This document shows positions 16,881 to 26,172 of a DNA stretch of 64,000 bases, in pieces; within the stretch, counting starts at the first letter, position 1; the number at the start of each line of letters is the position of its first letter. A program made the position numbers and the translations under genes. Where the stretch lies: positions 1 to 64,000 of the forward strand of contig NZ_JAFV01000001.1 of assembly GCF_000526315.1 (NCBI RefSeq), written 5' to 3'. Under the pieces are notes generated by a model, which was not told the DNA's origin, did not search any database, and saw nothing but the letters and a program-made list of their open reading frames with translations. The DNA comes from Methylopila sp. 73B. GTDB lineage: Bacteria; Pseudomonadota; Alphaproteobacteria; Rhizobiales; Methylopilaceae.

Positions 16881-17699
16881 TCAGGGGCAGACCAGTCGCC
16901 GACGACGTGCGCCGAGGGGCGCTACGAAGATCGACCCGGTGTCGGGATCAAGGAAGATCCGGTTCTGGAGACCGAAAACGGCGTTCACATTGTCGGACGT
17001 CAGCACGTCTTCCGGCGCGCCTTCGGCATGGATCGCGCCGTCTTTCAGCATCACGATATGGTCGGCGTAGCGGGCGGCCTGGTTGATCTCGTGAAGCACC
17101 GCGACCACGGTCGCAGCTCGGTCGATCACCAGATCCGTCAGGAGGTCCAGAACCTCGATCTGATGCGCGAGGTCGAGGAACGTCGTCGGCTCGTCGAGGA
17201 GCAGGGCCTCGGTCTGCTGGGCGAGCGCCATGGCGATCCAAGCGCGCTGCCGCTGCCCGCCGGACAGAGTGTCGAGAAGGCGTTCGCCGAGCGGCTCCAG
17301 CCCGGTCAGCTCCATCGCATGGCGGCACGCCGCTTCGTCGGCGTCGCTCCAGCGCCCGAGCGGGCTCTGGTGCGGATAGCGCCCCATCGCAACGAGCTCT
17401 CGGACGGTGAGGCCCTCGGGCGCGGTCGGGCCCTGGGGCAGTACGCCGATGCGGCGCGCGACGTCGCGGGTGGGCAGCCGGTGAATGTCGGCGCCGTCGA
17501 GCAGCACCTGGCCGGAGGTCGGACGGAGCAGGCGGCACAGTCCGCGGAGCAGAGTGGACTTCCCGCTGCCGTTCGGCCCGATCAGGGCTGTGAACGCCCC
17601 TCGCGGCACGGTCAGATCGACGCCGTTCACCACCGGTCTGTCACCGTAGCCGAGCGTCAGGTCGAGGGACTGCAGCAGGGGGGCAGCGGCTTCAACCAT
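16881..17699 (-). CDS. Iron-siderophore ABC transporter, ATP-binding protein
   Basis: ATPase of a FecCDE/FepCDG-type importer (272 residues). Walker A GPNGSGKST is at residues 41-49; the signature LSGGQRQRAWIAMAL and Walker B ALLLDEPTTFLDLAHQ, which is characteristic of the iron-chelate subfamily, follow; the H-loop is in VAVLHEINQA. It sits at the cytoplasmic face and drives uptake of ferric chelates. Its start overlaps the upstream permease by 8 bp. The last residues (ARRRRLVCP) abut an IS3 remnant, so the extreme C-terminus may be altered, though all catalytic parts are present. Confidence 0.9.
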   Translation of the reverse strand: MVEAAAPLLQSLDLTLGYGDRPVVNGVDLTVPRGAFTALIGPNGSGKSTLLRGLCRLLRPTSGQVLLDGADIHRLPTRDVARRIGVLPQGPTAPEGLTVRELVAMGRYPHQSPLGRWSDADEAACRHAMELTGLEPLGERLLDTLSGGQRQRAWIAMALAQQTEALLLDEPTTFLDLAHQIEVLDLLTDLVIDRAATVVAVLHEINQAARYADHIVMLKDGAIHAEGAPEDVLTSDNVNAVFGLQNRIFLDPDTGSIFVAPLGARRRRLVCP

Positions 17700-18702
17700 T
17701 GCGGCGCCTCCACATCAGGTAAAGGAAGAACGGCCCCCCGATCAGGGCGGTGACGAGGCCGGCCGGCAACTGGACCGGCGCCAGCGCCATCCGGCCGACG
17801 AGGTCCGCGGCCAGCAGGAGGATCGCCCCGCACAGCGCGGTGACGGGGAGCGCCGCCCCGTGAAGCGGCCCGACGAGCCGTCGCGCGGCGTGGGGCGCCA
17901 TCAGCCCGACGAAGCCGATCGTGCCCGCCGCCGCGACCGAGCCGCCCGCGAGCGCTACGCTGACGAAGATCGCCAGGCCGCGCGTGGCGTTTACGCCGAG
18001 CCCGACCGCCGTCGCGTGGTCGTCGCCCAGGGTCAGGACATCGAAGCGGCGCGCCAGAGCTGCGGCGACCGCGACGGGGCCGACGATCGAGGCGCCGAGC
18101 GCCGAAACGGTGCGCCAGTCGGCGGCGTAGAGGCTTCCCGTGAGCCACAGCAGCGCGCGCTGCGCGTCTTCGATCCGCGCGAAGGCCGACAGCAGCGTGA
18201 CGCCCGCGCTGGCGAGCGCCGCGACGCCGACGCCGACCAGCACCATCCGCAGCGGCGCTAGCCCGTCCTTCCAGGCGGCGGCGTAGACGATCGCGGCGGC
18301 GCTGCCTGCGCCGGCGAAGCCCGCGAAGGGCAGCGCCCAGGCCGGCGCCTCCCGGAACGCCACGATCACCAGCGTGGCGCCGAGCGCCGCTCCTGCGTTG
18401 ACGCCCAGGACGCCGGGGTCCGCCAACGGGTTTCGCGCCACCGTCTGCATCAGCGCGCCGGACAGCCCGAGCGCGGCTCCCACCAGCGCCGCGGCGAGCG
18501 TTCGCGGCAGGCGAAGCTCCAGGACGATGATCTCCGCGACGGGGTCGCCCGGAAGTCCCGCGAGCGCCCTCAGCGCGTTCAGCGCCCCGACATGCTCATC
18601 GCCGAGCAGGACGGCCAGAAACGCAAGCCCCAGCAGCACCGCGACGAGCGCCGAGCCGAGACCTAGGGCGCGCGGCGTGCGGAGCGTCGGCGCGCGGCTC
18701 AC
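17692..18702 (-). CDS. Iron-siderophore ABC transporter permease (FecD-like)
   Basis: Inner-membrane permease of the FecCD family, 336 residues from a GTG at 18702 that overlaps the previous stop (GTGA). Family motifs are clear: ELRLPRTLAAALVGAALGLS, GALMQTVARNPLADPGVLGV, NAGAALGATL, and near the end GTIGFVGLMAPHAARRLVG with QLPAGLVTALIGGPFFLYLM. These mark about nine to ten TM helices and the ATPase-coupling loop. It pairs with the adjacent permease to form the heterodimeric channel for ferric chelates. Confidence 0.9.
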   Translation of the reverse strand: MSRAPTLRTPRALGLGSALVAVLLGLAFLAVLLGDEHVGALNALRALAGLPGDPVAEIIVLELRLPRTLAAALVGAALGLSGALMQTVARNPLADPGVLGVNAGAALGATLVIVAFREAPAWALPFAGFAGAGSAAAIVYAAAWKDGLAPLRMVLVGVGVAALASAGVTLLSAFARIEDAQRALLWLTGSLYAADWRTVSALGASIVGPVAVAAALARRFDVLTLGDDHATAVGLGVNATRGLAIFVSVALAGGSVAAAGTIGFVGLMAPHAARRLVGPLHGAALPVTALCGAILLLAADLVGRMALAPVQLPAGLVTALIGGPFFLYLMWRRRNG

Positions 18703-19727
18703 CGGCGGATCCGCGCGCGGGCGAGATGGATGAAGAATGGGCAGCCGATCAGCGCCATGGTGACGCCGACAGGGAGCTCGCTGGACGGCGCGACGAGTCT
18801 TGACACGAGGTCCGCGAGCAGCAGCAGCAGGGCGCCGCCGACCGCGCAATAGGGCATGATCCAGCGGTTGTCCGCTCCCACGAGCGTTCGCGCCACATGC
18901 GGGGTCACGAGGCCCACGAAGCCGATCGGCCCCGCGAGCGCCACCGCGCCGCCTGCAAGCGCCGCAACCGTGACCGCGGCGGCCGCGCGGCTGAGCGCGG
19001 CGTTCTGCCCGAGGCCCGCCGCGACGTCCTTCCCCAATCCAAGCGCGTTGATCGGCCGGGCGAGCGCGATCGAGGCGGCGAGCCCGCCGAGGATCCAAGG
19101 CGCCACGGCGAAGGAAAGCGAGAGCGGACGGTTAGCCACGCTGCCCGCCGTCCAAAGCCTGATCTGGTCAAGGGTCTGGGCGTCAATGATCAGGATCGCG
19201 GTGGTGAGCGATGTCAGGAACGCGCCGAAGATGGCGCCGGCCAGGGTGAGTTTCAGAGGCGATGCGCCGCCGCGGCCGGCGGAGGCGAGGGCGTAGACCG
19301 CGACCGCCGCCAGGCCCGCTCCGAGCGCGGCGGCGCCCGCGAAGGCGGTGTTGGTCCCGGCGCCGTAGAGCGCCGCCGCGACCGTCACCCCCAGCGCCGC
19401 GCCGGAATTGATCCCGAGCAGGCCGGGCGACGCGAGCGGGTTCTGGGTGACGCCCTGCATGATCGCGCCGGCGACCGCGAGCGCCGAGCCTGCGAGCGCC
19501 GCGGCCACGACCCGCGGCAGCCGCACGGTCGAGACCACGACCTGCGCGTAGGAGCCGTCAGGTTGGAAGAGGAGCCGCAGCGCCTCGGCGGGCGAGGTGA
19601 TGGCGTCCCCGAAGCACAGACCGGCGAGCGCCGCCGCGGCCGTGAGGCCCGCCAGCGCAAGCAGGTTCAGGGCGGGCGGAACGCGCCCACGGCCGGCGAC
19701 CTGAGCGGGACTCGTCGCGGAGGTCAC
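18699..19727 (-). CDS. Iron-siderophore ABC transporter permease (FecC-like)
   Basis: Second FecCD-family permease, 342 residues. The GTG at 19727 was chosen because it lies one base after the stop of the binding-protein remnant, as in an intact operon; a longer frame exists upstream but its extra residues look random. Motifs: VRLPRVVAAALAGSALAVAG, IMQGVTQNPLASPGLLGINS, PIGFVGLVTPHVARTLVGAD, and the terminal PVGVTMALIGCPFFIHL. Forms the transmembrane channel with the downstream permease. The first gene of the operon, which would supply the binding protein, is broken. Confidence 0.9.
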   Translation of the reverse strand: MTSATSPAQVAGRGRVPPALNLLALAGLTAAAALAGLCFGDAITSPAEALRLLFQPDGSYAQVVVSTVRLPRVVAAALAGSALAVAGAIMQGVTQNPLASPGLLGINSGAALGVTVAAALYGAGTNTAFAGAAALGAGLAAVAVYALASAGRGGASPLKLTLAGAIFGAFLTSLTTAILIIDAQTLDQIRLWTAGSVANRPLSLSFAVAPWILGGLAASIALARPINALGLGKDVAAGLGQNAALSRAAAAVTVAALAGGAVALAGPIGFVGLVTPHVARTLVGADNRWIMPYCAVGGALLLLLADLVSRLVAPSSELPVGVTMALIGCPFFIHLARARIRR

Positions 19728-19728
19728 T

Positions 19729-19866
19729 TCAGCGGGGCGGCAGAAGATGCGTCTCGATATCGTCGAGCACGCGATTGGCGGACGCGATTTCCCCAAACCG
19801 CGCCCAATCGCGTGAGGAGACCCGGTAGGCTCGGCCGGCCTTCACGGTCGTCTCCCCAAAGAGCAG
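19729..19866 (-). pseudogene. 3' remnant of a siderophore-binding protein gene
   Basis: The minus-strand frame ending at 19729 reads LLFGETTVKAGRAYRVSSRD and then GEIASANRVLDDIETHLLPP before the stop. This matches the C-terminus of the intact binding protein at 22815-23744 (VRAGRVYRVDRATW, then ASAHRVLDDVERYLR). Nothing upstream in this frame resembles the rest of the family, and stops occur soon. So the operon's own FecB-like gene has lost at least 80 percent of its length. Confidence 0.75.
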
Positions 19867-20341
19867 ACGCGGGCGTCCATTCGCCCTCCAACGGGCCAAT
19901 ACTGACCGGGGCGGGAACGTCCCGCCACGACAGCTCTTGTATCAAGGCGTCAAGCGGACAACGAGACGCCTGCGCGCTTTCAGCACTCATCGGTATCGAT
20001 GTCATCGTTCACAACGGAAACGGAAACGATCGTCGCATACGCCGTTACTTGAACAAACGCCATGCCCTTTTACGCGGGTTCGACGGTAGCAGCCGCTGCA
20101 CAACCAGGCGCGCAAGGAGCCGCGAGACGTTGGGGCGTTCCTCGAAGAGCCGCCCCGTTCCTTGCGGTCCGCTTAGCCAAACGGCAGCGAATTGGCGGCG
20201 GGCGCGCCTCGGACGCAATAAAATTTGGTCCGATATCCCAAAGGCGGCCTTCCGATCGTGAACCTGATGAGCGGATCGAACAAACGCCGCTCGCAGGATC
20301 AGACGGCGGCGCCGCGGGGGCCGCACGAACCGGGGGGTTTC
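19867..20341. promoter_or_regulatory. Divergent region between iron permeases and TonB receptor
   Basis: About 475 bp with no convincing gene. It should hold the promoters of the minus-strand permease operon and the plus-strand receptor. A short direct repeat AACGGAAACGGAAACGA occurs around 20018-20034. A minus-strand frame from 20005 (93 codons) is open, but its product is not recognised and overlaps the binding-protein remnant. No Fur box could be named with confidence. Confidence 0.4.
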
Positions 20342-22771
20342 ATGTCTGCGAAGACGCCGACGCGATCGATGTCGAAGAGAGCGGGAGGGCGGCGGCTCGT
20401 CGCCCTGGCTGGCGCGCTCCTCGCGACCACGATGGGTCCTCCGTCCGCCGCTCGCGCGGAAGCGCCGACGCGCGCCGGAGCGGAGACCGTCGCCATCCCC
20501 GCAGGCCCGTTGACGCAGGCCCTCAACCGGCTCGCCGCGCAGGCGAAACTGCTGATCCTTTTCGACGCCCAGTTGACGCAAGGCAGGACGACCCCCGGCG
20601 TGAGCGGCCAGCTGACGGCCGAGCAGGCGCTGTCCGCCCTGCTCGCGGGGACCGGGCTGCGCGCGAGTTTCGCCGCCGTGGACAGGGTCGTGCTCACCAC
20701 CGAGGGCACGCCGGCCCCGGTGGCCGCGAGCGGGGAGACGGGCGAGGACGCCATCGTCCTCGAGCCGATCACGGTCTACGGCGCCAAGACCACGACCAAC
20801 CTTCAGGACACCAGCGCGAGCGTCGGCGTGGTGACGGCGGATGACATCGCGGACGGCCAGATCCGCAACCTCCAGGAGTCGTACCGACGCCTCGGCAACG
20901 TCATGGACGCGGCCTTCGCGAGTTCCGGCTTCGTCATCCGCGGCATGAGCTCGGAAGGCTTCACACCGGCCGGCGCGCCGTTGGGTTCGCTCTACGTGGA
21001 CGGCATCCTCCAGACCCGCTACAGCGCGCGTTTCGGAGCGCGCAACCTTTGGGACGCGGAGCAGGTCGAGGTCTATCGTGGCCCGCAGACGACGCTGAGC
21101 GGCCGGGCCGCCACCGCCGGCGCGATCTACGTGCGCACGAAGGACCCGACGTTCCAGCCCGGCGGCGAGGTCTCCGCGACCGTCGGCAACAACGCGACGA
21201 TCGGGTCGGCCTTCGTGCTCAACACGCCGGTCGTCCAGGACCAGATCGCGGTCCGCATCGCCGGCGCCTTCGAGCGCGGCAAGACCACGGTCGACTATCC
21301 GAGCTACCGACACTTCAAGAATTACGACGATTTCCGGACGGAGATCAGCCAGAGCATCAGGGCCAAGGTTCTTTTCGAGCCGAAGGAGCTGCCGGGAACC
21401 CGGGCGATCCTCAGCTACTCCTTCTCGAACGACCGCCCGAACGAGCGGTTGATCGGCGCCGGGGCCGGCTTCGATCTCGATGACGAGCGCGGCGACTGGC
21501 AGGCCTTCCCCACCTACGCCGAGTTCCGGCAGATCAAGGTGCACAATCTCGGCCTCGAGGCGTCCCACGAGATCACGGACGCCCTCAAGCTGACGTCGCA
21601 GTCTGGCCTGAACTACGGACGGACGCGCCGGCTTTCCATCGACACGGGGACCGAGGGCCTCGCCGACGGCATCGACGGCATGGTCAAGGACACCCTGTTT
21701 TCCCAGGAGCTCCGCCTCAACTACGAGCATGATCGCCTGAAATGGGTCGCCGGCGTGTTCGGCAGCTACCAGCACTACGATTCCGTGTTCGGCGCCGCCA
21801 TCGTGCCGTATCTCGAGCTCGCCGAGGACTTCGATCGCAAGACGACCAACCTCGCGGCCTTCGGCGAGGCGACCTACGAGTTTCTTCCCACCTGGCACGT
21901 CACGCTGGGCGGCCGCGTGGACTACCTGCGCGAGAAGACGGTCCAGACAGGCGCCAACACCTATCCCTACGGTGGAACGCCCGTCCCCTACGACGATCGC
22001 GCCGCATTTGACGAAGTCAACTTCGTGCCGAAGATCGGCCTGTCGAAGGACGTCGCCGAAGGCCACAAGGTCGGTGTGGTCTATGCGGAAGGCTTCCGCA
22101 CCGGCGGTTATTATCTCGATTCCGAGACACAGGAATCCAGATATTACGACCCGGAAAGAGCGAGGAACTATGAGCTGTTCTACAAAGGCCGTTTTCTCGA
22201 CGATCGGCTGACGCTCAACATGAATCTGTTCTTCACGCAGTACAAGGATCAACAGATCGAGGTCATGCCCAAGGCGAGCGAGCCGTGGCGCCGCCAGACG
22301 GTGAACGCCGCCTCGTCGCGGTCCTGGGGGTTCGAGATCGAGCCAACCTTCAAGGTCAGCGAACAGCTCAGCGTCTACGCGTCGCTTGGGTACCTGAACA
22401 CCAAGTTCGAGGACTTCACGCACGCGAGCTACGGCGACCTATCCGGAAAGCCGTTCCCGGAGGCGCCGGAATGGTCCCTCGGCTTCGGCGGCCGCTACCA
22501 GTTCGAGAACGGCGTCTACGTGGGCGGCGACGCAAAGTACACGTCGAGCTACCTCGGCCGCCTCGACGTCGGCCCGCCCGACCGGGTCGATTCCCGCATC
22601 ATCGTCAACACCCAGGCCGGCTACCGGAAAGACAACTGGGAAATCAACGTCTTCGCGGAGAACCTGCTCGACAAACGCTACCTCACCTTCGTCGAGCGTG
22701 ACGCGTCTCCGCGCTACGCGCAACTCGGGCAGCGCCGGTCGGTCGGCATGAACGTCAAGATGAAGTTCTGA
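20342..22771 (+). CDS. TonB-dependent ferric-chelate receptor with STN signalling domain
   Basis: Outer-membrane receptor of the FecA transducer type, 809 residues from the ATG at 20342 (GGGGGG ribosome site just upstream). A signal peptide is followed by an STN domain (IPAGPLTQALNRLAAQAKLL to AGTGLRASFAAVD), a TonB box region (AIVLEPITVYG), the plug (TSASVGVVTADDI, FVIRGMSSEGFTP, VEVYRGPQTTLSGRAATAGA) and a 22-strand barrel ending in ...MNVKMKF with a terminal Phe. The STN domain contacts a FecR-type anti-sigma factor in the periplasm, and such a gene lies 2 kb downstream. The ligand is unknown; ferric citrate or a hydroxycarboxylate siderophore are candidates. Confidence 0.92.
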   Translation: MSAKTPTRSMSKRAGGRRLVALAGALLATTMGPPSAARAEAPTRAGAETVAIPAGPLTQALNRLAAQAKLLILFDAQLTQGRTTPGVSGQLTAEQALSALLAGTGLRASFAAVDRVVLTTEGTPAPVAASGETGEDAIVLEPITVYGAKTTTNLQDTSASVGVVTADDIADGQIRNLQESYRRLGNVMDAAFASSGFVIRGMSSEGFTPAGAPLGSLYVDGILQTRYSARFGARNLWDAEQVEVYRGPQTTLSGRAATAGAIYVRTKDPTFQPGGEVSATVGNNATIGSAFVLNTPVVQDQIAVRIAGAFERGKTTVDYPSYRHFKNYDDFRTEISQSIRAKVLFEPKELPGTRAILSYSFSNDRPNERLIGAGAGFDLDDERGDWQAFPTYAEFRQIKVHNLGLEASHEITDALKLTSQSGLNYGRTRRLSIDTGTEGLADGIDGMVKDTLFSQELRLNYEHDRLKWVAGVFGSYQHYDSVFGAAIVPYLELAEDFDRKTTNLAAFGEATYEFLPTWHVTLGGRVDYLREKTVQTGANTYPYGGTPVPYDDRAAFDEVNFVPKIGLSKDVAEGHKVGVVYAEGFRTGGYYLDSETQESRYYDPERARNYELFYKGRFLDDRLTLNMNLFFTQYKDQQIEVMPKASEPWRRQTVNAASSRSWGFEIEPTFKVSEQLSVYASLGYLNTKFEDFTHASYGDLSGKPFPEAPEWSLGFGGRYQFENGVYVGGDAKYTSSYLGRLDVGPPDRVDSRIIVNTQAGYRKDNWEINVFAENLLDKRYLTFVERDASPRYAQLGQRRSVGMNVKMKF

Positions 22772-22779
22772 CGTCGAAG

Positions 22780-22805
22780 GAGGCGGAGCCGCATAGCTCC
22801 GCCTC
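22780..22805 (+). promoter_or_regulatory. Intercistronic hairpin after the receptor gene
   Basis: A perfect 10-bp stem GAGGCGGAGC / GCTCCGCCTC with a 6-base loop lies between the receptor stop and the binding-protein start. No T run follows, so it probably attenuates or stabilises the upstream mRNA rather than fully terminating. Confidence 0.65.
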
Positions 22806-22814
22806 GACTGTCCA

Positions 22815-23744
22815 ATGCGCGCGGAAGGACGACCTCTGAAGATCACAGCGGTACTGACGTTCTGCCTCCTTTGGGCGTCGCCGGCCTTCGCCGCCTGCAA
22901 CGGGAGGCTAGTGGCGCGCGATGTGCTCGGCGCGCCGGTCTGTGTCCCCGCCACGCCGGTGCGGATCGTCGCGCTAGATCCGTGGCTCACTCTTGGGATG
23001 CTGTTTGAACTCGGCATGCCGCCGGTCGCTGCGCCGCTGATCGGCATTCAGGACGACGGTGTCCGGAAAGAGGCGGAGCGCGTCGGCGTGGCTGACGTAG
23101 GCCTCCCGCTTGAGCCCAGCCTCGAACGGATTGCGGCGCTGTCGCCGGATCTGATCGTCGGGAGTTCCTACCTGCACGCGAAGATCGAGGGCGCGGCGGC
23201 GCGCATCGCTCCGACGATCCTGATTGATCCGATCGACTGGAAGCAGCATTTTCGCATCTTGGCCAGCCTCGTGGGCCGAACGGAGCAGGCCGAAGCCGCT
23301 CTCGGCGCGTACGAGGCGCGGGCCGCTGCGATAAAAGCCAGCGCGCGCGACGGCGCGGTCTCGGTGGTCCGGGTCGCGCCTTCTGGCTTTCAGGTCTATC
23401 TCGACGGCCCCGCAGCCTATGCGCCCTATGCCGTCCTGCGGGACGCGGGGGTGAAACGGACGCCCTACGAGACCACGACGGACCAGACGGTCGTAAAGCG
23501 CCCGGGATGGGAGCAACTCGCAGGCCTCCAAGGAGACGTGCTGCTTGTGGTGGTGGTGAGCGGATATGATCCGTCGCAGGACGACAGGCTTGCGGCGGCA
23601 ACGTTCTCCAACCCGTTGTGGAAGATGCTTCCAGCCGTGCGGGCCGGCCGGGTTTATCGTGTCGACCGCGCAACCTGGATGGGCTTCCACGGCGTCGCTT
23701 CGGCGCACCGTGTGCTCGACGACGTAGAACGGTATCTGCGTTGA
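22815..23744 (+). CDS. Iron-siderophore periplasmic binding protein
   Basis: Substrate-binding protein of the FecB/FhuD (TroA-like) family, 309 residues. Signal peptide with core TAVLTFCLLWASPAFA before ACNG. Domain landmarks: VRIVALDPWLTLGMLFELGM, ERIAALSPDLIVGSSY, and the C-terminal VRAGRVYRVDRATWMGFHG. It would capture the ferric chelate delivered by the neighbouring TonB receptor and pass it to the permeases encoded on the opposite strand, whose own binding-protein gene is broken. A start nine codons further in (a CTG) is less likely than the ATG at 22815. Confidence 0.85.
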   Translation: MRAEGRPLKITAVLTFCLLWASPAFAACNGRLVARDVLGAPVCVPATPVRIVALDPWLTLGMLFELGMPPVAAPLIGIQDDGVRKEAERVGVADVGLPLEPSLERIAALSPDLIVGSSYLHAKIEGAAARIAPTILIDPIDWKQHFRILASLVGRTEQAEAALGAYEARAAAIKASARDGAVSVVRVAPSGFQVYLDGPAAYAPYAVLRDAGVKRTPYETTTDQTVVKRPGWEQLAGLQGDVLLVVVVSGYDPSQDDRLAAATFSNPLWKMLPAVRAGRVYRVDRATWMGFHGVASAHRVLDDVERYLR

Positions 23745-24069
23745 AGACTAGAGCCAAAGGCTTGGAGCGCGCGGCGCGGGATGAGCTTCGTCCGCGGCCG
23801 GGTCGCTTTGACCGCCTGTTGCAGCGTGGCCACGCGTCGCGGGTTTGGCGCTTTGGGCTGCTTCCGCTCGCGCGGCCGGCCTGCCGCCGAAAATTGAGCG
23901 AAATCAACGGCCGCCACCGCGCCGCAGTTTTGCACCGCCCGCTCTGGCTCACTGATCTAGACTTGTTCTAAGTCATTGTTCTTGCAAGATTTTTGCTTGA
24001 ACGTCAGTATGCATGGCGCAGACGGGCGGCGGCCTGTAGCTGCGACAGCCCGCGCACGATGACGAAGCC
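23745..24069. other. Intergenic region upstream of the ECF sigma gene
   Basis: 325 bp with no supported gene. The first 200 bp are GC-rich with short Arg-rich frames that look random. The last 100 bp are AT-richer (GTTCTTGCAAGATTTTTGC) and probably hold the promoter of the sigma factor operon. No Fur box could be assigned by eye. Confidence 0.4.
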
Positions 24070-24642
24070 ATGCCAATCCTGACGGGCTCAGCGCCCCGCC
24101 TGAGCGACCTCGACGGCGCCGACCTGCTGAATCGGGCGATCGAGGATTATTACAACGAGCTTGTCGCCGCGGCGGCGCGCCGAAGCGGCGCCAACGCCTT
24201 CGACGTCGTGCACGACCTGTATCTCAAGCTCGCGGCGCAGCCGGACGTGCTTCGCGACAAGCGGTCCCTCAAAGTCTACCTCTGCCGTGCGGCGGCCAAT
24301 CTGGGCATCGACCGCTTTCGCCGCGAACGTTTCGAGGCGGCGCTGTTTTCGGGCGGCGAACACGAGGCCTCGTCTGTCGCCGAAGACGCCTCGCCGGAAC
24401 GCATGCTGGAGGTCGAGGCGCGCATCGCGATCCTGCGCGACGCCATCACCGAACTGCCGGCGCGCCGGCGCGCGGTGTTCATCCTTCACCGTTTCCACGG
24501 ACTGACGGCAGACGACATCGCCGCTCGACTGAATATCACCCGCAACATGGTCGACCGTCATCTGCGGCAGGCGCTGTCGCATTGTCTGGAGCGGCTGGTG
24601 GCGGTAGAGATCGAGTTGGCCGTCTGGTCATGGAGCCGCTGA
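24070..24642 (+). CDS. fecI: FecI-like ECF sigma factor
   Basis: An ECF sigma factor of 190 residues. Region 2 is seen in NAFDVVHDLYLKLAAQPD and KVYLCRAAANLGIDRFRRER; region 4 in ITELPARRRAVFILHRFHGL followed by TADDIAARLNITRNMVDRHL, the -35-binding helix-turn-helix. The sequence style matches iron-starvation sigma factors that transcribe a TonB receptor gene after FecR relays receptor occupancy. The FecR-like gene follows about 100 bp later and the STN-containing receptor lies 1.3 kb upstream, so the likely target is the receptor promoter near 20.0-20.3 kb. Confidence 0.9.
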   Translation: MPILTGSAPRLSDLDGADLLNRAIEDYYNELVAAAARRSGANAFDVVHDLYLKLAAQPDVLRDKRSLKVYLCRAAANLGIDRFRRERFEAALFSGGEHEASSVAEDASPERMLEVEARIAILRDAITELPARRRAVFILHRFHGLTADDIAARLNITRNMVDRHLRQALSHCLERLVAVEIELAVWSWSR

Positions 24643-24744
24643 TTTCAGCCGTCCGGCGTTCGGCGCCAGCGCTCCTTCGAACGTCCCAGGAGCGGCCGTT
24701 CGCTCGTGTTTAAGAATGAGAGCGAAAGACGAGAGGCGGACCCG

Positions 24745-25701
24745 ATGGGGGACAGTCGCGCGACGCGCTCGCAGCGAAAACTGTACGATGAGGCCTCCGG
24801 CTGGGCTCTGAAACATCGCGAAGGCGGGCGGGCCGGAACGGACGACGCCGACTTCATGCGTTGGCTCGAGGCGAACCCCGATGGGCGGCGCGTCTATGAG
24901 ATCGCGGAGCGTCTCATGGTTGAAGCGCCCATGGCCATCGGGTCGGATCAGGCGCTGCGGGAGTTCAGGACCGATTCCCGTCCGCGGATCAAGCCAATCG
25001 TGGCCGTCGCTCTCGCCCTGTTCCTCTCCGGCTCTCTTTTTGTGGGTCTGGACGGGCCGATGCGGCTTCGCGCGGATGCGATCGCCGGGACCGAAATCTC
25101 GCCGACGCTGACGCTCGCCGACGGCACGACCGTGCAGCTCAACGCCTCGTCCGCCATCGCTGAAGACTACAACGACAGCCGTCGTACCGTACGGCTTCTG
25201 CGAGGGCAGGCGTTCTTCGACGTCGCGCCGGACGCCGCCCGTCCCTTCACCGTGGAGGCTGGACAGGTCCGCGTGACAGCCCTCGGCACGGCCTTCGACG
25301 TGCGCCGAGGCGAGACCGAGACAGATGTTACGGTGACGCATAACGCCGTCCGGGTCGAGATCGAAGACGGCGCGGCCGGTCCGATCCGCATCGGGCAGAA
25401 CGAGCAGGCCGTGATCGACCACGAGACGCCAAAAGTCCACAGACGGGCCACGGACGGCGATCTCGCACTGGCGTGGCGGCGAGGACGGCTTGTCGTGGAC
25501 GACGCGCCACTGGCTTATGTGATCGAGGAGATGGACCGCCACTTCTCCGGCCGGATCCTCATTGCCGGCGGCGTCTTGGCGCAGCGGCGAGTAAGCGGCA
25601 CGATCGCCATCGCCGACACGGACGCCTCGCTTGAATTTCTGAAACAATCTCTTGGTCTCGGCGTGACGCGCCTTGGGCCGCTCATCGTGATCCATGGCTG
25701 A
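24745..25701 (+). CDS. fecR: FecR-like anti-sigma/sigma regulator
   Basis: Membrane-spanning regulator of the FecI-type sigma factor, 318 residues from the ATG at 24745 (a GTG at 24706 would add 13). N-terminal cytoplasmic DUF4880 domain (ASGWALKHREGG, FMRWLEANPDGRRVYE), one TM helix (PIVAVALALFLSGSLFVGL), then the periplasmic FecR domain (LTLADGTTVQLNASSAIAED, RRTVRLLRGQAFFDVA, VRVTALGTAFDVR) and a C-terminal STN-like subdomain (LVVDDAPLAYVIEEMDRHF). It would bind the sigma factor inside and the receptor STN domain outside. Confidence 0.9.
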   Translation: MGDSRATRSQRKLYDEASGWALKHREGGRAGTDDADFMRWLEANPDGRRVYEIAERLMVEAPMAIGSDQALREFRTDSRPRIKPIVAVALALFLSGSLFVGLDGPMRLRADAIAGTEISPTLTLADGTTVQLNASSAIAEDYNDSRRTVRLLRGQAFFDVAPDAARPFTVEAGQVRVTALGTAFDVRRGETETDVTVTHNAVRVEIEDGAAGPIRIGQNEQAVIDHETPKVHRRATDGDLALAWRRGRLVVDDAPLAYVIEEMDRHFSGRILIAGGVLAQRRVSGTIAIADTDASLEFLKQSLGLGVTRLGPLIVIHG

Positions 25702-26172
25702 TCGCAACCCACCCGATAAAATAATCATCGAGCTGCGCATCGTCGTTTGGTGCGGGGAGCAACGCGCGCGTCTGACAAGCCGCTGAACGCGGGCAAGACA
25801 AAGCGAACTTTGCGAAGGCCTACCACGCGAAAATAAGTCCCTACCGCCGCTAGGCGCCAACAGCGGACATGCAATCTCTTCCCAGAGCAGACCTTCGCTC
25901 TGCCAGCATGTTTGACGTTGACAAAAGCCGCCCACCGCACCCGCGAGAGCAGGTGACCGAGCGTGTCTAGGAGCATGAAGTTCGCACGGCCAAGTTGCCC
26001 CACGATATGGCCCTGACGGATTGATCAGCGTGCTCGAGCTGGGGGGAGCGGAGCGCGGTCGCCGCCGCGGCGCGGGCTCCCGCCAATCGGGGCCGCAAGA
26101 CCGCCGCGAAGGCGGCCTAACCGGCCGGAGAGCGGAGAGCTCCAACGCGGAGGTCGCCGCTCTAATGGACCG
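25702..26172. other. Intergenic region, no supported gene
   Basis: 471 bp between the FecR gene and the convergent RTX remnant. Only short frames are present. One plus frame ends in APANRGRKTAAKAA before a stop at about 26118, reminiscent of a basic protein tail, but nothing upstream supports a gene. A small GC-rich hairpin (CCGCC-GCGAA-GGCGG, about 26101-26116) may mark a transcript end. Confidence 0.35.

Noticed and set aside
19724-20005. 93-codon minus-strand ORF whose stop overlaps the permease start
   Set aside because: The overlap looks attractive, but another frame in the same DNA matches the C-terminus of a siderophore-binding protein and has its stop one base before the permease start.
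20045-22423. Minus-strand open frame of 792 codons opposite the TonB receptor
   Set aside because: Shadow frame; the receptor on the plus strand has complete STN, plug and barrel features.
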